Positions 51,169-61,462 of a DNA stretch of 64,000 nt are shown one piece after another (position 1 is the first letter of the stretch; each line of letters begins with the position of its first letter). The stretch spans positions 310,001 through 374,000 of the forward strand of contig JACKEY010000004.1 in assembly GCA_020632755.1 (NCBI GenBank), given 5' to 3'. Made by a program: the position numbers and the translations under genes. The notes below the pieces were generated by a model, which made no database searches, was not told the DNA's origin, and saw nothing but the letters and a program-made list of their open reading frames with translations. The DNA is from Alphaproteobacteria bacterium (GTDB lineage: Bacteria; Myxococcota_A; UBA796; UBA2385).

Positions 51169-52204
51169 CGCGCGGCAGGACCCGGAGCGTCGGTGATCGA
51201 CACGGGGTCCCGGCGGTTCTCGTACAGGTGGCAGGCGACGAAGTGGTCGGGGTCGACCTGATGGGCGTGGGGGACCTCGACCCGGCAGCGGTCGTGCACC
51301 AGCGGGCAGCGCGTGTGGAACCGGCAGCCGCTCGGCGGGTCGATGGGGCTCGGTACGTCGCCCTGGAGGATGATCCGCGCCCGCCGCTGGCGCGGGTCGG
51401 TGCGCGGTGCCGCCGACAGCAGCGCCTGGCTGTAGGGATGCCGCGGGGCGGCGAACATCGCCGCGCGGCTCGCCCGTTCCACCACCTTGCCCAGGTACAT
51501 CACGACGACGTGGTCGGCGATGTGGCGCACCACGGACAGGTCGTGGGTGATGAACAGGTAGCAGAGGTCGAGCTCGTCCTTGAGGTCCAGCAGCAGGTTG
51601 ATCACCTGGGCCTGGACCGACACGTCGAGGGCGCTGACCGCTTCGTCGCAGACGATGAAGTCCGGGTTGAGCGCCACGGCGCGGGCGATGCCGATGCGCT
51701 GGCGCTGGCCCCCGCTGAACTCGTGGGGGTACCGACTGGTGTAGCTGGGCTGCAGACCGACCTTGGACAGCAGCTCCTTCGCGCGGTCCTCGGCGGCCTG
51801 GGGGCTGTCGACGACGCCGTGGAGGAGCAGTCCCCCACCGATGATCTGGCCGATCGTCTGGCGCGGGTTGAGGCTGCTGTACGGGTCCTGGAAGATGATC
51901 TGCATGTAGCGGCGCAGCCGCCGGAGCTCGTCGCCGTCGACCTTGGGCACGTCGACGCCTCGGAAGTGCACGTGCCCGCCATCGGGCTCCACCAGGCGCA
52001 GCAGGGTGCGGCCTGCCGTCGTCTTGCCGCAGCCGGACTCGCCGACCATGGCCAGGGTCTCGCCGGGCTGGATGTCGAAGCTGATGCCGTCGACGGCCTT
52101 CACGCTGCCGACCTGGCGGCGCAGGAAGCCCTTGTAGACGGGGAAGTGCTTGACCAGGTCGCGCACGGCGACGACCGGGCGCTGCGCGGCCTTGGGGGCG
52201 TCGC

Positions 52205-52208
<4 letters not shown>
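51165..52208 (-). CDS. oppF: Oligopeptide/dipeptide ABC transporter ATPase, F type
   Basis: 347 residues from ATG with GGAGG 6 bases upstream. Walker A GESGCGKT, signature FSGGQRQRIGIARA, Walker B FIVCDEAVSALD and switch His (FITHDLSVV) are complete. The C-terminal oligo_HPY element with CRFHTRCP is present, as in OppF/DppF. It overlaps oppD by ATGA and ends in a CTAG shared with the convergent gene. Confidence 0.93.
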
Positions 52209-53287
<1,079 letters not shown>

Positions 53288-53295
53288 CGGTCCCC

Positions 53296-54525
53296 CTACC
53301 GGCGCAGCTTCGGGTCGAGGGCGTCGCGGAAGCCCTCGCCGACCAGGTTGAGCAGGCTGACGGTCAGGAAGATCGCGAAGCCGGGCGCCAGGATGAGGGT
53401 CCAGATGCTGGTCGTGCGGCCGGTGTTGAGGATCTGCCCCCAGGAGGGGACCGTGATGTCGCCCAGGCCGAGGAAGCTCATCGTCGACTCGATCAGGATC
53501 GCCCGGGCCACGCCGAAGGTCGCCGCCACCAGCACAGGGCCGATGGCGTTGGGCAGGATCTCCTTGAAGATGATCGTGCCTTCGCGGTAGCCGACCGCCC
53601 GCGCCGCGCTGACGAAGTCCAGGTTGCGCAGGCGCAGGAACTCGGCCCGGACCAGGCGTGCCGGCGTCGTCCAGGCGACCGCCGCGATGATGATCATGAT
53701 GTGGAAGATGCTGCGGTCTTCGATGAACGCGGCGACGGTCAGGATCAGGAACAGCGAGGGGATGCAGATCACCACCTCGATCAGGCGCTGGATGAGCGCG
53801 TCGACACGACCGCCGTAGAAGCCGGCGATGCTGCCGATGATGGTGCCCAGCGTGATGTAGAGCGCCACCGCGAAGACGCCGATGGTCAGCGAGATGCGCG
53901 TGCCGTAGAGCAGGCGCACGAACACGTCCCGACCGGCGTTGTCGGTGCCGAGCGGGTGCGCGAGGCTCGCCGGTAGGCGGGTCTCGGTCAGCTCGCCGTC
54001 GCGGAAGCTGTAGGGCAGCGGCGGGTAGATGGCCGTCACCGCCTGGCCCTGGCCCTCGAGCTGGGCCTGGAGCTTCGGGAAGACGGTCTTCTCCTGCTGC
54101 ATGCCGGCGGCGTTCACGGCCCCGAAGGCCACGACGACGAAAGCCAGCGCGGCCAGCAGGGCCCGCTGCCGGGCGGCCTGGCGCGGGCGACGCCGCAGGG
54201 TCCGCGAGCGTCGGAACACGACCGCCACCGGCACGGCGGCCAGCGAACCGAACACCATCAGGGTGTTGAAGAAGATGTCGACCTGGTTCTCGTAGAAGTT
54301 GCGGTCGAACAGGGCGAGCAGCCACGGCGACGACAGCCCGTCGCCGGCGTTCCACAGGAAGGGCTTGTTGCTGGCGAACAGCGGCACGTAGACGGCCACC
54401 AGCACCAGCGACAGCAGGCCGAACAGGCTCGCCATCGCGATGCGCCGCTTCTGGAACTGGCCCCAGACGATCTGTCCGTAGGACGGGTCCTCGACCGGCG
54501 GGGCCACGGGGACGTCGCTAGTCAA
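53296..54525 (-). CDS. oppC: Peptide ABC transporter permease, C type, with N-terminal insertion
   Basis: 409 residues, about 100 more than usual. The start is a TTG overlapping the oppB stop by 8 bases; a GTG at 54507 is an alternative, and the choice is weakly supported. After the first helix comes an inserted block of about 110 residues with two extra helices and a soluble part (RRRPRQAARQRALLAALAF...). The permease core is standard: HPLGTDNAGRDVFVRLLYG, GGRVDALIQRL, RNLDFVSAARAVGYREG, SFLGLGD. It forms the inner-membrane channel with OppB. Confidence 0.88.
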   Translation of the reverse strand: MTSDVPVAPPVEDPSYGQIVWGQFQKRRIAMASLFGLLSLVLVAVYVPLFASNKPFLWNAGDGLSSPWLLALFDRNFYENQVDIFFNTLMVFGSLAAVPVAVVFRRSRTLRRRPRQAARQRALLAALAFVVVAFGAVNAAGMQQEKTVFPKLQAQLEGQGQAVTAIYPPLPYSFRDGELTETRLPASLAHPLGTDNAGRDVFVRLLYGTRISLTIGVFAVALYITLGTIIGSIAGFYGGRVDALIQRLIEVVICIPSLFLILTVAAFIEDRSIFHIMIIIAAVAWTTPARLVRAEFLRLRNLDFVSAARAVGYREGTIIFKEILPNAIGPVLVAATFGVARAILIESTMSFLGLGDITVPSWGQILNTGRTTSIWTLILAPGFAIFLTVSLLNLVGEGFRDALDPKLRR

Positions 54526-55957
54526 AGCTGATCCGCGGGTCGACGAGGGCGTAGGACAGGTCGGAGAGCAGGATGCCGATCAGCGCCAGGAAGGACGAGG
54601 CCAGCAGCACGGCCATCACGGCGTTGTAGTCCCGCAGGTTGATGCTGCTGTACAGGTACTGGCCCATGCCGGGGATGTTGAACACGACCTCGATGACGAC
54701 CGAGCCCGCCACCAGGCTGGGGAGCAGGCCGCCGAGCAGGGTCAGGATCGGGATCATGCCGTTGCGGACGGCATGCTTGAGGATGACCACCGGCTCGGAC
54801 AGGCCCTTGGCGCGCGCCGTGCGGATGTAGTCGGCGCGGATGACGTCGATGACACCGCTGCGTGCGTACCGGGACAGGGCCGCCAGGGCGACGCTGGTGT
54901 AGGTCGCGATGGGCAGGACCAGGTGCCAGGCGATGTCCTTCGTCAGGGTCCACGTCGTCATCGGGTCGGACGTCATGGTCTGGAAGTCGCCGGTCGGGAA
55001 CACGGCGAAGGGGTCCCCCTCGGTGAACAGCTTGAGCAGCACCGTGCCCGTGAAGAACGTCGGCAGGCTGTACATCACGAACAAGCCGACGGTGATGGCG
55101 GCATCGAGCCTGGTGCCCTGGCGGACCGCGCTGAAGATGCCGATCGGCACGGCCACCGAGTAGGCGATGATGATGGCCAGGGTCGACAGCGTCAGGCTGT
55201 ACTTCAGCTTGCCGAGCAGGGTCTCCATCACCGGCCGGCGGTCGACGGTGGACACGCCGAAGTCCAGGTGCAGCAGGTTGCCCCAGTACTTGGCGAACCG
55301 GGTGTCCAGGAAGAAGATCTCGACCTGCTCGGACAGGGTGTAGGTGTAGCGGTCCTCGTGGCCCAGGTACCAGGCCTTCCACGCTTCAGCGGCGGCCTCG
55401 ATGTCGGCGTCGTCGGCGTCCGCGGACAACCGCCGCTCCTTCAGGGTCTGGTTCTCGGCTGCGATGCGCTTGTTCGCGTCGCGGGCCGCCGCGCGTGCGT
55501 CGTCGTCGCCGCGCCGGTCGTTCTCGAAGGGCTGCTGGCCCGCCACCACGAGCGCGTCGAGCGCCTTGCGGCGGACGGCGGGGTCGGCGTCGTCCAGCAG
55601 CTCGACCAGGGGCCGGACCAGGTAGGCGCCGTACTCGGAGAGCGCGTCGCTGGCGGCGATCCGGTCCTTGGCCGAGGCCTGGCCACCGATGCTGTAGGCG
55701 GTGACCAGCAGCTCGCGGGCATCGTCTGCGTCGAGGGTGTACCGGGTGTTCACCAGGATCGGCTTGTCCAGGTTGAACTGCTCCTTGAAGATCCGGTAGC
55801 TCTCCTGCTGTTCCTGGTTCTGGCTCTCGCCCTGGCCCGCTCCACCCGTCGCGCCCGGCCGTCCCGGCGCGATGTTGAGCACCAGGAAGATCAGCAGCGA
55901 GATCATGAAGAAGGTCGGGATGACCAGCAGGATGCGCTTGACCGTGTACTGCAGCAT
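54518..55957 (-). CDS. oppB: Peptide ABC transporter permease, B type, with HEAT-like insertion
   Basis: 479 residues against about 310-340 in the family. Residues 1-30 and 235-479 match OppB (first helix and FNLDKPI; then YWGNLLHLDFGVS, ARTARAKGLSEP in part, and a final five-helix domain). Between about 73 and 225 lies an inserted, highly charged segment outside the membrane, containing one HEAT-like unit (about 103-140: LVRPLVELLDDADPAVRRKALDAL). Such insertions are not part of ordinary OppB. The ATG overlaps the oppA stop by one base (TGATG). Confidence 0.88.
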   Translation of the reverse strand: MLQYTVKRILLVIPTFFMISLLIFLVLNIAPGRPGATGGAGQGESQNQEQQESYRIFKEQFNLDKPILVNTRYTLDADDARELLVTAYSIGGQASAKDRIAASDALSEYGAYLVRPLVELLDDADPAVRRKALDALVVAGQQPFENDRRGDDDARAAARDANKRIAAENQTLKERRLSADADDADIEAAAEAWKAWYLGHEDRYTYTLSEQVEIFFLDTRFAKYWGNLLHLDFGVSTVDRRPVMETLLGKLKYSLTLSTLAIIIAYSVAVPIGIFSAVRQGTRLDAAITVGLFVMYSLPTFFTGTVLLKLFTEGDPFAVFPTGDFQTMTSDPMTTWTLTKDIAWHLVLPIATYTSVALAALSRYARSGVIDVIRADYIRTARAKGLSEPVVILKHAVRNGMIPILTLLGGLLPSLVAGSVVIEVVFNIPGMGQYLYSSINLRDYNAVMAVLLASSFLALIGILLSDLSYALVDPRISFD

Positions 55958-57900
55958 CAGAAGGGCGACGCCTCGCGGTGCGAGAAGTAGCGCAGGTCCC
56001 GATAGGGGTAGTTCTTCTGGAAGGGCGGCGTGTTCATGTGGTCCCAGTACAGGACCGGCCGCTCGCGCTGGTAGATGAAGGTGTACGGCTGTTCTTCGTG
56101 CACGAGCGCGTGGAATTCGCGGCAGAGGCTGAGCCGCTTGTCCGGGTCGAGCTCGCGGCGGAGTGCCTCGGCGATGCGGTCGGCGTCGGCGTTGCGGAAG
56201 CCGATCCGGTTGCTGGACACGGCCTTGTCGGCTTCCTGGCTGTGCCAGATCTGCATCAGGTCAGCGTCCCAGCCCAGCACCCAGGCGCCGGAGTACACGT
56301 CGAACTCGCGCTCGTCCATCTTCTTGAGCATGGTCGACCACTCGACGGCGCTGGGCGTCATCTTCACGCCGATCGACAGCAGGTCTTCGCGGTAGACGCC
56401 CGCCAGGGTCTCCCACTCGTTGCTGCTGCCGTAGATGAGCATGGTGAACTCGAAATCGACCTTCTCGCCGTCGATGACCCGGTCGCGGATGCCGTCACCG
56501 TCGGTGTCGGTCCAGCCGGCGGCTTCGAGCTGCTGCCGAGCGCGGTCCAGGTCGTAGGGCCACGGCTGGATGGCGTGGTCGTAGCAGGGCTGCTGCTGGC
56601 CGAAGGGGCCGGTGGTGACCGTGCCCAGGCCGTGGAAGATGTTGTCGACGATGCCGGGCCGGTCCAGGGCCATGGTCAGCGCCTGGCGGACCTTCTTGTC
56701 CGCGAACATCGGCTTGTCCGCGTTCCAGCCCAGGTAGAAGTAGCCGAGGGTGTCGTGGGTGGTGGCGACGACGTGCTCGTTCCCCAGGAAGGGGCCGTCC
56801 GGCAGCTTCGGCTTGACCTCGGTCGCGTACTGTTCCGGCTGGATCTGCGTGATGTCCAGCTCGCCGGCCTTGAGCTTGCGGACCCAGGCCTGCTGGTCCT
56901 TCACGATCGGGATCAGGATGCGGTCGTAGGGGGGGGTGTTGCCGATGGCGCTGCCCCAGTACAGGGGATTGCGCTCGAACTCGAGCTTCACGCCCGGCTC
57001 CCAGGCCACGAACTGGTAGGGCCCGACGCCGATGGCCTTCTGGTTGTACCAGTGCTCGTTGAACTTGAGGCCCCAGGTCGCGTCGGGGAAGACCTCGCCC
57101 TGCTCGTCGTACATGTACAGCCACCGCGGCATGGGCCACAGGTCGGCGATGCTCGGCAGGTTGGTGAACAGCACCTCGTCGAACACGATCTCGACCGTGT
57201 GGTCGTCCACCGCTCGCCAGCTGCTCATCTGCTCGAAGTAGTTCTTGAGCGACGACACCCGGCCGCTGGTCTGGCTGTTCTTGATGATGTCCAGGGCGAA
57301 GACCAGGTCGTCCGCCACCAGCGCATGGCGTCCGCCGGGGCCGTCGCCCTTGAGCCAGTCGTAGTCGCCGCTGTCCCAGTCGACGGTGGGCAGGTGCCAG
57401 TACACGCCTTCGCGCAGCGTCACGACGAAGGTCTTGTTGTCCCGGGTCGTGATCGAGGTCGCGAGGTTCTGTTCCCAGACGTCGGGGTCGCTGGGTCGCC
57501 GCTCGCCCAGGTAGTCGGTCGTGTACTTGCTGAACTCGTAGACGTCGGCGCCGTTGGCCACCATCGGGTTCAGCCCGCGCGGGTCCTGTGCGTTCTGGTA
57601 CCGCAGGGTCTGGCCGGGAGCCACGGTGGCCGCGGTAATGCGGGGCTCGGCCGGGCAGGCCAGCAGGTTGCCCGGCGTCTCGTCGCAGGCCGACGTCGTG
57701 GCTGCCGCCCGCCCGCCCGTCGACGCGCCACCCGCCACCGTCACGCCCTGGGCGAGCTGGCTCTCCAGCGCCTTCATGCGCTTGCCGTTGTCGATCGTCA
57801 TGCCTTCGAGCCGGTCCAGCTGGACGGCGTTGAAGAGCGAGATCAGGGCGACGACACCGAGTCCGCCGGCGAGGATGAGGTTCTGCGTCGTTCGACTCAT
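55957..57900 (-). CDS. oppA: Peptide-binding protein, OppA/DppA-like, membrane-anchored
   Basis: 647 residues, SBP_bac_5 family. The N-terminus is a helix without a lipobox Cys (LILAGGLGVVALISLFNAV), followed by a short heptad-like segment and a Ser/Thr/Ala linker, so it appears to stay attached as a signal anchor, not as a cleaved or lipidated protein. The mature part has the family pattern: LRYQNAQDPRGLNPM, VTLREGVYWH, GVGPYQFVAWEPGVKLEFERNP in outline, RQALTMALDRPGIVD and the DTDGDGIRD loop. It captures peptides and hands them to OppBC. It is the first gene of the opp unit. Confidence 0.9.
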   Translation of the reverse strand: MSRTTQNLILAGGLGVVALISLFNAVQLDRLEGMTIDNGKRMKALESQLAQGVTVAGGASTGGRAAATTSACDETPGNLLACPAEPRITAATVAPGQTLRYQNAQDPRGLNPMVANGADVYEFSKYTTDYLGERRPSDPDVWEQNLATSITTRDNKTFVVTLREGVYWHLPTVDWDSGDYDWLKGDGPGGRHALVADDLVFALDIIKNSQTSGRVSSLKNYFEQMSSWRAVDDHTVEIVFDEVLFTNLPSIADLWPMPRWLYMYDEQGEVFPDATWGLKFNEHWYNQKAIGVGPYQFVAWEPGVKLEFERNPLYWGSAIGNTPPYDRILIPIVKDQQAWVRKLKAGELDITQIQPEQYATEVKPKLPDGPFLGNEHVVATTHDTLGYFYLGWNADKPMFADKKVRQALTMALDRPGIVDNIFHGLGTVTTGPFGQQQPCYDHAIQPWPYDLDRARQQLEAAGWTDTDGDGIRDRVIDGEKVDFEFTMLIYGSSNEWETLAGVYREDLLSIGVKMTPSAVEWSTMLKKMDEREFDVYSGAWVLGWDADLMQIWHSQEADKAVSSNRIGFRNADADRIAEALRRELDPDKRLSLCREFHALVHEEQPYTFIYQRERPVLYWDHMNTPPFQKNYPYRDLRYFSHREASPF

Positions 57901-58007
57901 GGGTCGCTGCTCCGTGACCGGCGTCGCCTATCCGGTTGCGCCGGCCCCGCAGGGAACTCGCGCCGGCGGCGGTCAGCTTCTGTCCGCTCGCAACAGCGCC
58001 GGCGGGG

Positions 58008-58035
58008 GTGACGCATGCGGCGGCCGGGCTACACT
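58008..58035 (+). promoter_or_regulatory. Possible promoter of the radical SAM gene
   Basis: GTGACG (58008-58013) and TACACT (58030-58035) with a 16-base spacer stand 34-61 bases before the ATG at 58069. The -35 box is a weak match. Confidence 0.3.
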
Positions 58036-58068
58036 TCGCCCGATGCATCTGCACCCACGGAGAGCCCG

Positions 58069-59556
58069 ATGACCGACGGCGGCCCCAAGAACACCCGGGT
58101 CCTGTTCATCAAGTACCACGAGGCCGCCGATCAGCAGCCGCTGTCGAAGAAGGCCGCGGAGAAGCTCGGCATCTTCCCCAGCCTGGCGCTGGCGGGGCTG
58201 GCCGCGTGGGTCCGGCAGCATGGCTTCCCGGTCGGGATGATCGATCTGCACGTCGAGAACATCATGCCGACCGAAGCCGCCGACCGGGTCCGGCACTTCG
58301 CGCCGGACATCGTCGCGCTCACCAGCAAGACCCTCGGCTGGCCCGCGGTGATCGAGATCGCCCAGATGGTCCGCCAGGCCGCCCCCAAGGCCAAGGTCGT
58401 CCTGGGCGGCCCCCACATGAGCATCTACGCGAAGGAGTCCATGACCTGGGACTGCTTCGACATCGCCGTGGTGGGCGACGGCGAAGAGACCTTCCTCGAG
58501 ATCTGCGAGCGGGTCGAGTCCGGCAGCTCGCTGGACGACTGCCTGGGTACCGTCGTGCGCAAGGCCGACGGCGAGATCGTGCAGAACCCGCCGCGTCCGC
58601 TGCCCAAGGACATCAACCGCTACCCGATGACCGCGTGGGACCTCATCCCGGTCGGCGACTACCACTGCCTGACCCTGCTCAAGCCCTTCGCGACGATGGT
58701 CACGACCCGCGGCTGCCCGTGGCACTGCGGCTACTGCAGCCAGGTCTACAGCGAGAAGCTGCGGTTCCGGGACGTGGGCCTGGTCGTCGACGAGATGGAG
58801 TACCTGGAGAAGACCTACGGCGTGAAGGAGATCGTCTTCTTCGACGAGACCTTCACCATCGGCAAGCGCCGGATGCTCAAGTTCTCGGAAGAGGTCCAGC
58901 GCCGCGGGCTCAAGGTCAAGTTCAACATCCGGGCGCGGGTCGACACGGTCGACCGCGACGTGGTCAAGGCGCTGAAGAAGGCCGGATTGCGCAGCATCCA
59001 CATGGGCGTGGAAGCCGGCACCGACCGCGTGCTCAAGATCATGAACAAGCAGATCACGCGGGCCCAGACCGAACAGGCCTTCCGGGTCTGCCGCGAAGAA
59101 GGCGTCGACACCCGCGGCTACTTCATGGTCGGGTACTACGACTCGACCCCCGACGACGTCGAGGACATGATCCGCTTCGCCAGCGGGCTCGGCCTGGACT
59201 GGGCGAGCTTCAGCGTGGCGACGGCCCTGCCGGCCACCGACCTGTACCGGATCGCCCAGGAACGCGGCTACGTCGACGGCGACTTCTGGAAGCAGTACAC
59301 GATCGACGGCGGCGGCGTGATCCCGCAGCTCGAGACCGAGACCTTCACGGCCGAGCAGCTCCGCGCCTACCGGACCAAGGCCTACATGAACTTCTACCTG
59401 CGGCCGGACCTCATCCGCCGCAAGCTGTCGAAGTCCGAGGGCCGCGAAGAGCTGATGGAGATGCTCGGCGGCGCGACCGTGCTCGGCGAGATCATCAAGA
59501 GCACCGTGCTCAAGAAGATCCCGGAAGTCGGCCTCGGCAAGTGGGGCACCGTCTGA
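58069..59556 (+). CDS. B12-binding-domain radical SAM enzyme
   Basis: 495 residues from ATG with GGAG 6 bases upstream. An N-terminal cobalamin-binding fold (about 8-145; VVLGGPHMSIYAKE and VGDGEETF) precedes a radical SAM domain with Cys216/Cys220/Cys223 (CPWHCGYC), GVEAGTDRVLKIMNK and a C-terminal helical region. The class includes methylases of unreactive carbon and ring-forming enzymes acting on lipids and pigments. The exact product cannot be read; no His cobalamin ligand motif (DxHxxG) is evident, so B12 may be bound base-off or not at all. It is divergent from the opp unit. Confidence 0.85.
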   Translation: MTDGGPKNTRVLFIKYHEAADQQPLSKKAAEKLGIFPSLALAGLAAWVRQHGFPVGMIDLHVENIMPTEAADRVRHFAPDIVALTSKTLGWPAVIEIAQMVRQAAPKAKVVLGGPHMSIYAKESMTWDCFDIAVVGDGEETFLEICERVESGSSLDDCLGTVVRKADGEIVQNPPRPLPKDINRYPMTAWDLIPVGDYHCLTLLKPFATMVTTRGCPWHCGYCSQVYSEKLRFRDVGLVVDEMEYLEKTYGVKEIVFFDETFTIGKRRMLKFSEEVQRRGLKVKFNIRARVDTVDRDVVKALKKAGLRSIHMGVEAGTDRVLKIMNKQITRAQTEQAFRVCREEGVDTRGYFMVGYYDSTPDDVEDMIRFASGLGLDWASFSVATALPATDLYRIAQERGYVDGDFWKQYTIDGGGVIPQLETETFTAEQLRAYRTKAYMNFYLRPDLIRRKLSKSEGREELMEMLGGATVLGEIIKSTVLKKIPEVGLGKWGTV

Positions 59557-59635
59557 TCGGTGCGTGCGCTGGTCGGCAGGCGCACGGATCGGCGGGCGCC
59601 TGGGGTAGCGTGACGCGTCCCCCGGAGTCTCCCCG

Positions 59636-60346
59636 ATGTCGTCCGATCTCCCCGCTGCCGCGCCCACCGTCGAGCTCGGGCCCGCCCTGTCGGGCCTGAC
59701 GAGCGACCCGCAGTGGCTCAAGAAGTACGGCATGGCCGGGCTGATGCTGTTCATCCCGCTGGTCGGCCCGCTCATCCTGCTGGGCTGGGTGCGGCGGGTC
59801 TACGAAGCCGCCCGCGAAGACGACATCGACACCCTGCCCGACGTGGACTTCGGGGCGGACCTGTCGCACGGTGTCCCCCCGTTCGCGGCGATGCTCAACC
59901 TGATGCTGCCCGCCATGGTCATGGCGATGGGCGTCTGGTTCGTCGCCACCTTCGTGATGATCGCAGCCAGCGCGGCCAGCAGCTCGAGCAGCGGCGACCC
60001 CAACGGGGCGTTGGGTCTGGTCATGGGCCTGTTCATGCTGGGCTTCTACGCCCTGCTGTTCGCCGGCATCCTGCTGATGAACGTGGCGGTCCCCGAGTTC
60101 CAGCGTCGGGGCTTCAACGGCGAGACCCTGCCGCTGTTCTCGCTGGGCCAGAGCTTCCGGGCGGTGAGGGCTGCTCCGGGCGCCTACCTGATGGTGCTGG
60201 TCGGCCTGTTCGTCGCCAACGCCATCAGCAGCGTCGGCGTGTTCGCCTGCTACGTCGGCATGGTGATCACGGTGCCGATGGCCATGGTGGTCATCGCCCG
60301 CCTGCTGGCCCAGTGGGACCGGGTGGTCGCCCACCACGAGGTCTGA
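59636..60346 (+). CDS. DUF4013-like integral membrane protein
   Basis: 236 residues with about five helices. The pattern LGPLILLGWVRRVYEAAREDD (in part), then LPDVDFGADLSHG and a Gly/Ser-rich hydrophobic middle, and the late GQSFRAVRAAPGAYLMVL, matches DUF4013 membrane proteins, whose function is unknown. The ATG has GGAG 8 bases upstream. It follows the radical SAM gene by 79 bases on the same strand. Confidence 0.75.
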   Translation: MSSDLPAAAPTVELGPALSGLTSDPQWLKKYGMAGLMLFIPLVGPLILLGWVRRVYEAAREDDIDTLPDVDFGADLSHGVPPFAAMLNLMLPAMVMAMGVWFVATFVMIAASAASSSSSGDPNGALGLVMGLFMLGFYALLFAGILLMNVAVPEFQRRGFNGETLPLFSLGQSFRAVRAAPGAYLMVLVGLFVANAISSVGVFACYVGMVITVPMAMVVIARLLAQWDRVVAHHEV

Positions 60347-60424
60347 GTCGGCGTCTGCGACGTCGCGGCCTGTGGGGGCTGCGCTCCAGACGGGCTACAG
60401 GACGGCTTCCTTCCCCGAGCGTCC

Positions 60425-60802
60425 GTGGCCGTCTCCCGCAAGCTCCTCGTCATCCCGCCGGTCGTGCTGGTCCTGCTGGCCGCTGTGGCCGTCGGACTCT
60501 CGGCGACGGACGTCCTGCCGTGCGACTACCGCACCCCGGGGGCGTCCAAGGACGAGTGCCTGTTCGACCGGGCCATGGCGCGCCCGCCCGAAGACATCCG
60601 CGGCGTCTGGATGGACGCGAAGGCGATCGGCGATCCGATGGTCCGCCAGGCCGCCGTCATGGGCTGGATCCGCACCTGGCGCGGGCGCTACTACGCCACC
60701 TCCGCCATCGAGCTGTGCGGCCTTGTGGAAGGCGCCGGCCAGGACGCCTGCGTCCGCTACGTCGGCTCGCCCCACCTGCAGCACGAGAACGCGCCCCGAT
60801 GA
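60425..60802 (+). CDS. Small membrane-anchored protein, unknown function
   Basis: 125 residues from GTG. Residues 7-27 are a membrane helix (LVIPPVVLVLLAAVAVGLSA), followed by a Cys-containing periplasmic part (CDYRTPG, ECLFDRAM, ELCGLVEG, DACVRYVG) with four Cys that could form two disulphides. No family recognised. It overlaps the next gene by ATGA, so the two are probably one unit. Confidence 0.65.
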   Translation: MAVSRKLLVIPPVVLVLLAAVAVGLSATDVLPCDYRTPGASKDECLFDRAMARPPEDIRGVWMDAKAIGDPMVRQAAVMGWIRTWRGRYYATSAIELCGLVEGAGQDACVRYVGSPHLQHENAPR

Positions 60803-61434
60803 GCGCGACCGCGCTGGCGCTGTGTACGGGCCTCCTGGGGGCCTGTGGCTTCGGGGGGGGCGACCCTTGCGCGGCTTATGCCGAGCGTCCCGACGTGTTC
60901 GCCCAGTGCATCCTCCAGCAGGCACCGGATGCCCCGACCATCGAGGCCGCGCGCTGCGACCAGGCGGGCGACTGGGAGCTCTCCTGCCGCATCCAGTGGA
61001 TCTCCCACCACGGCGAGCTGCCCTTCGAGGTGCTGTGGGCGGCTTGTCCCGAGGACTCCGACGAGTGTCGGATGACGGTGTTGGACTGGTACCCACTGCC
61101 GCTGGCCCAGCAGGTCGCGGCCTGCTCGGACCTGTCGGGCCAGCTGCCGCACTCGTGCCTGTCGCACGCGCTGACCCGCGTCCTCGGCGGCCGACCCAAC
61201 GCCCAGCAGCTCGCCGAGGCCTGGAACGTCATGGGCGATCTCAACGGCGCCTTCATGCAGCACGTCGCCCGCGCCGGACAGTGCGGGATCCTCATCGACT
61301 GCCGGTCCTTCGGCTACGCCGAGATGCAGTGCCGCCACATGATCGGCGTGCCCCTGAACACCGGCAACTGCGACGACTTCCACCCCGCCTTCCCCCGGCC
61401 CCGAAGCGGCAACGAGGGCCTGCGGCCGCACTGA
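60799..61434 (+). CDS. Cys-rich lipoprotein, unknown function
   Basis: 211 residues with lipobox LLGA|C (Cys16). The mature part is rich in Cys pairs (CAAYAERPDVFAQC; DWELSCRIQW; CPEDSDEC; LPHSCLSH; GQCGILIDC) spread as in a disulphide-linked periplasmic or outer-membrane protein. It shares this Cys style with the preceding small protein, with which its start overlaps by 4 bases. No family recognised. Confidence 0.72.
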   Translation: MSATALALCTGLLGACGFGGGDPCAAYAERPDVFAQCILQQAPDAPTIEAARCDQAGDWELSCRIQWISHHGELPFEVLWAACPEDSDECRMTVLDWYPLPLAQQVAACSDLSGQLPHSCLSHALTRVLGGRPNAQQLAEAWNVMGDLNGAFMQHVARAGQCGILIDCRSFGYAEMQCRHMIGVPLNTGNCDDFHPAFPRPRSGNEGLRPH

Positions 61435-61462
61435 CCCTGCGACCGCCGCCGGTTGCGCGCCC

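Noticed and set aside
57901..58068. GCGCCGGC repeated three times between oppA and the radical SAM gene
   Set aside because: Expected by chance in such GC-rich sequence; no symmetry or spacing rule.
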